The translations under genes were made by a program, and so were the position numbers. This document shows positions 63,403 through 64,000 of a stretch of 64,000 nucleotides of DNA, in pieces. Position 1 is the first letter of the stretch, and each line of letters opens with the position of its first letter. Under the pieces are notes generated by a model. The model searched no databases, was not told where the DNA came from, and was given only the letters and a program-made list of their open reading frames with translations. This DNA is from Bradyrhizobium sp. AUGA SZCCT0158 (GTDB taxonomy: Bacteria > Pseudomonadota > Alphaproteobacteria > Rhizobiales > Xanthobacteraceae). Location: positions 1-64,000 of the forward strand of contig NZ_JAFCME010000017.1 in the NCBI RefSeq assembly GCF_018130065.1, written 5' to 3'.

Positions 63403-64000
63403 TTACAGCAGCTTTGCCAGCACCGCGACCAGCTCGGCCTGCCGGTGCACGCCGGTCTTGGCGAAGATGCTCTTGAGCTGGCTCCGCGCGGTCTCCTTTC
63501 CGATCCCGAATTGATCGGCGACGTTTTCCAGGGACTCGCCGCGCGACAGCTGCGTCGCGAGCCTGGCCTCCGCCTGGGTCAGGCGAAACACCGTACGCAA
63601 GTTCGTTTCCGGCGTTGGAGATCGGCTATCGGGATCGATCAGAATGACCATGGCCTGGCAATCAGCCAGTGCATTGGCGGTCGAATGCGAGAGCCGCGCC
63701 GGGTACGCAAGCAGCGGCCGGCCGGTCGCACGAGGCAACGCGACCGGCGCGGAAAGGCCACCGGTCGGACGCCACAGCAGATTGTGCAGGGCGCGGTTCA
63801 AGGCCGTCGTCGCCCGCGCATCCTTGGCGGTCAGCTGGCCCTGTACGATCCTGATATCATCCACCAGAAGGCGTTCAGCCGGGGCATTAGCCTTGAATAC
63901 ATGGCCATGGCGGTTGATCAGGACCACCGCCGTGCCGCTCATTTCAAAAGCTTCCAGCGCGCCTGACGCGGCCGACGCGCTGAGCGCGCGGGCGATCGCG
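63403..64000 (-). CDS. LuxR-type transcriptional regulator, N-terminus cut off
   Basis: The C-terminal domain is a LuxR-type helix-turn-helix: FRLTQAEARLATQLSRGESL, then ENVADQFGIGKETARSQLKS and IFAKTGVHRQAELVAVLAKL. The upstream part has a PAS-like strand (MSGTAVVLINRHGHVFKANA). The frame continues to the window edge without a stop, so the start lies beyond 64000; the ATG at 63942 is internal. It lies upstream, on the same strand, of the PNPOx-like gene, and may regulate it. Confidence 0.85.
   Translation of the reverse strand, partial: AIARALSASAASGALEAFEMSGTAVVLINRHGHVFKANAPAERLLVDDIRIVQGQLTAKDARATTALNRALHNLLWRPTGGLSAPVALPRATGRPLLAYPARLSHSTANALADCQAMVILIDPDSRSPTPETNLRTVFRLTQAEARLATQLSRGESLENVADQFGIGKETARSQLKSIFAKTGVHRQAELVAVLAKLL

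Overview
The window is a GC-rich chromosomal stretch from an alphaproteobacterium of the Bradyrhizobium type. Four things point there: a eukaryotic-type glutamine synthetase II (glnII) with a small DUF2735/GstI-like gene divergent to it; two kinds of dispersed intergenic repeat familiar from Bradyrhizobiaceae (1-540 and 22515/29131); a MocR regulator paired with an FMN-binding protein; and many small secreted or membrane proteins typical of that group. No rRNA, tRNA, CRISPR array, prophage or intact insertion sequence was seen. The species assignment is inference from gene content.

Layout. 1-560: repeats. 564-8579: selO and aspS (divergent), a large membrane-anchored protein of unknown function, a decayed copy of the aspS 3' end, and maeB. 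8705-14189: DoxX, a DHFR-like reductase, a secreted polysaccharide deacetylase, a glutathione peroxidase, a large L,D-transpeptidase and CreA. 14219-18784: mostly exported proteins, including a tandem pair of tiny secreted peptides, a serine hydrolase and a TPR protein. 18856-24943: MocR regulator with divergent FMN-binding protein, an M20 deacylase, a BtuF-like binding protein and a PaaI-type thioesterase. 24953-28230: a nitrile cluster, in transcription order AraC regulator, nitrilase, aldoxime dehydratase. 28439-33173: GNAT, small proteins, an SDR, a tyrosine phosphatase and a lysozyme-inhibitor-like protein. 33284-35152: the nitrogen-control locus gstI/glnII with a clear sigma-54 promoter. 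35271-38176: two paralogous GrlR-like proteins, one directly followed by a ModA-like binding domain. 38268-46486: ABC-F protein, GDPD, a frameshifted metallo-beta-lactamase-fold hydrolase, an FAD oxidoreductase with divergent cupin, a hexapeptide acyltransferase and a chemoreceptor. 47384-50154: a copper-export module (P1B ATPase, CsoR-type repressor, shared palindromic operator). 51281-55457: acyl-CoA synthetase, SDR, FMN reductase and small proteins. 55871-56053: a small peptide with a double-glycine leader. 56296-64000: adenylate cyclase-like protein, RlpA-like lipoprotein, phosphatase, AI-2E transporter, ketopantoate reductase-like and PNPOx-like proteins, and a LuxR-type regulator cut off by the window edge.

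Functional links that the sequence supports: aldoxime to nitrile to acid conversion under an AraC regulator; copper sensing and export; NtrC/sigma-54 control of glnII. The least explained items are the double-glycine peptide, the tandem secreted micropeptides, the GrlR-like doublet, the aspS tail relic and the stem-loop region at 55600-55757.
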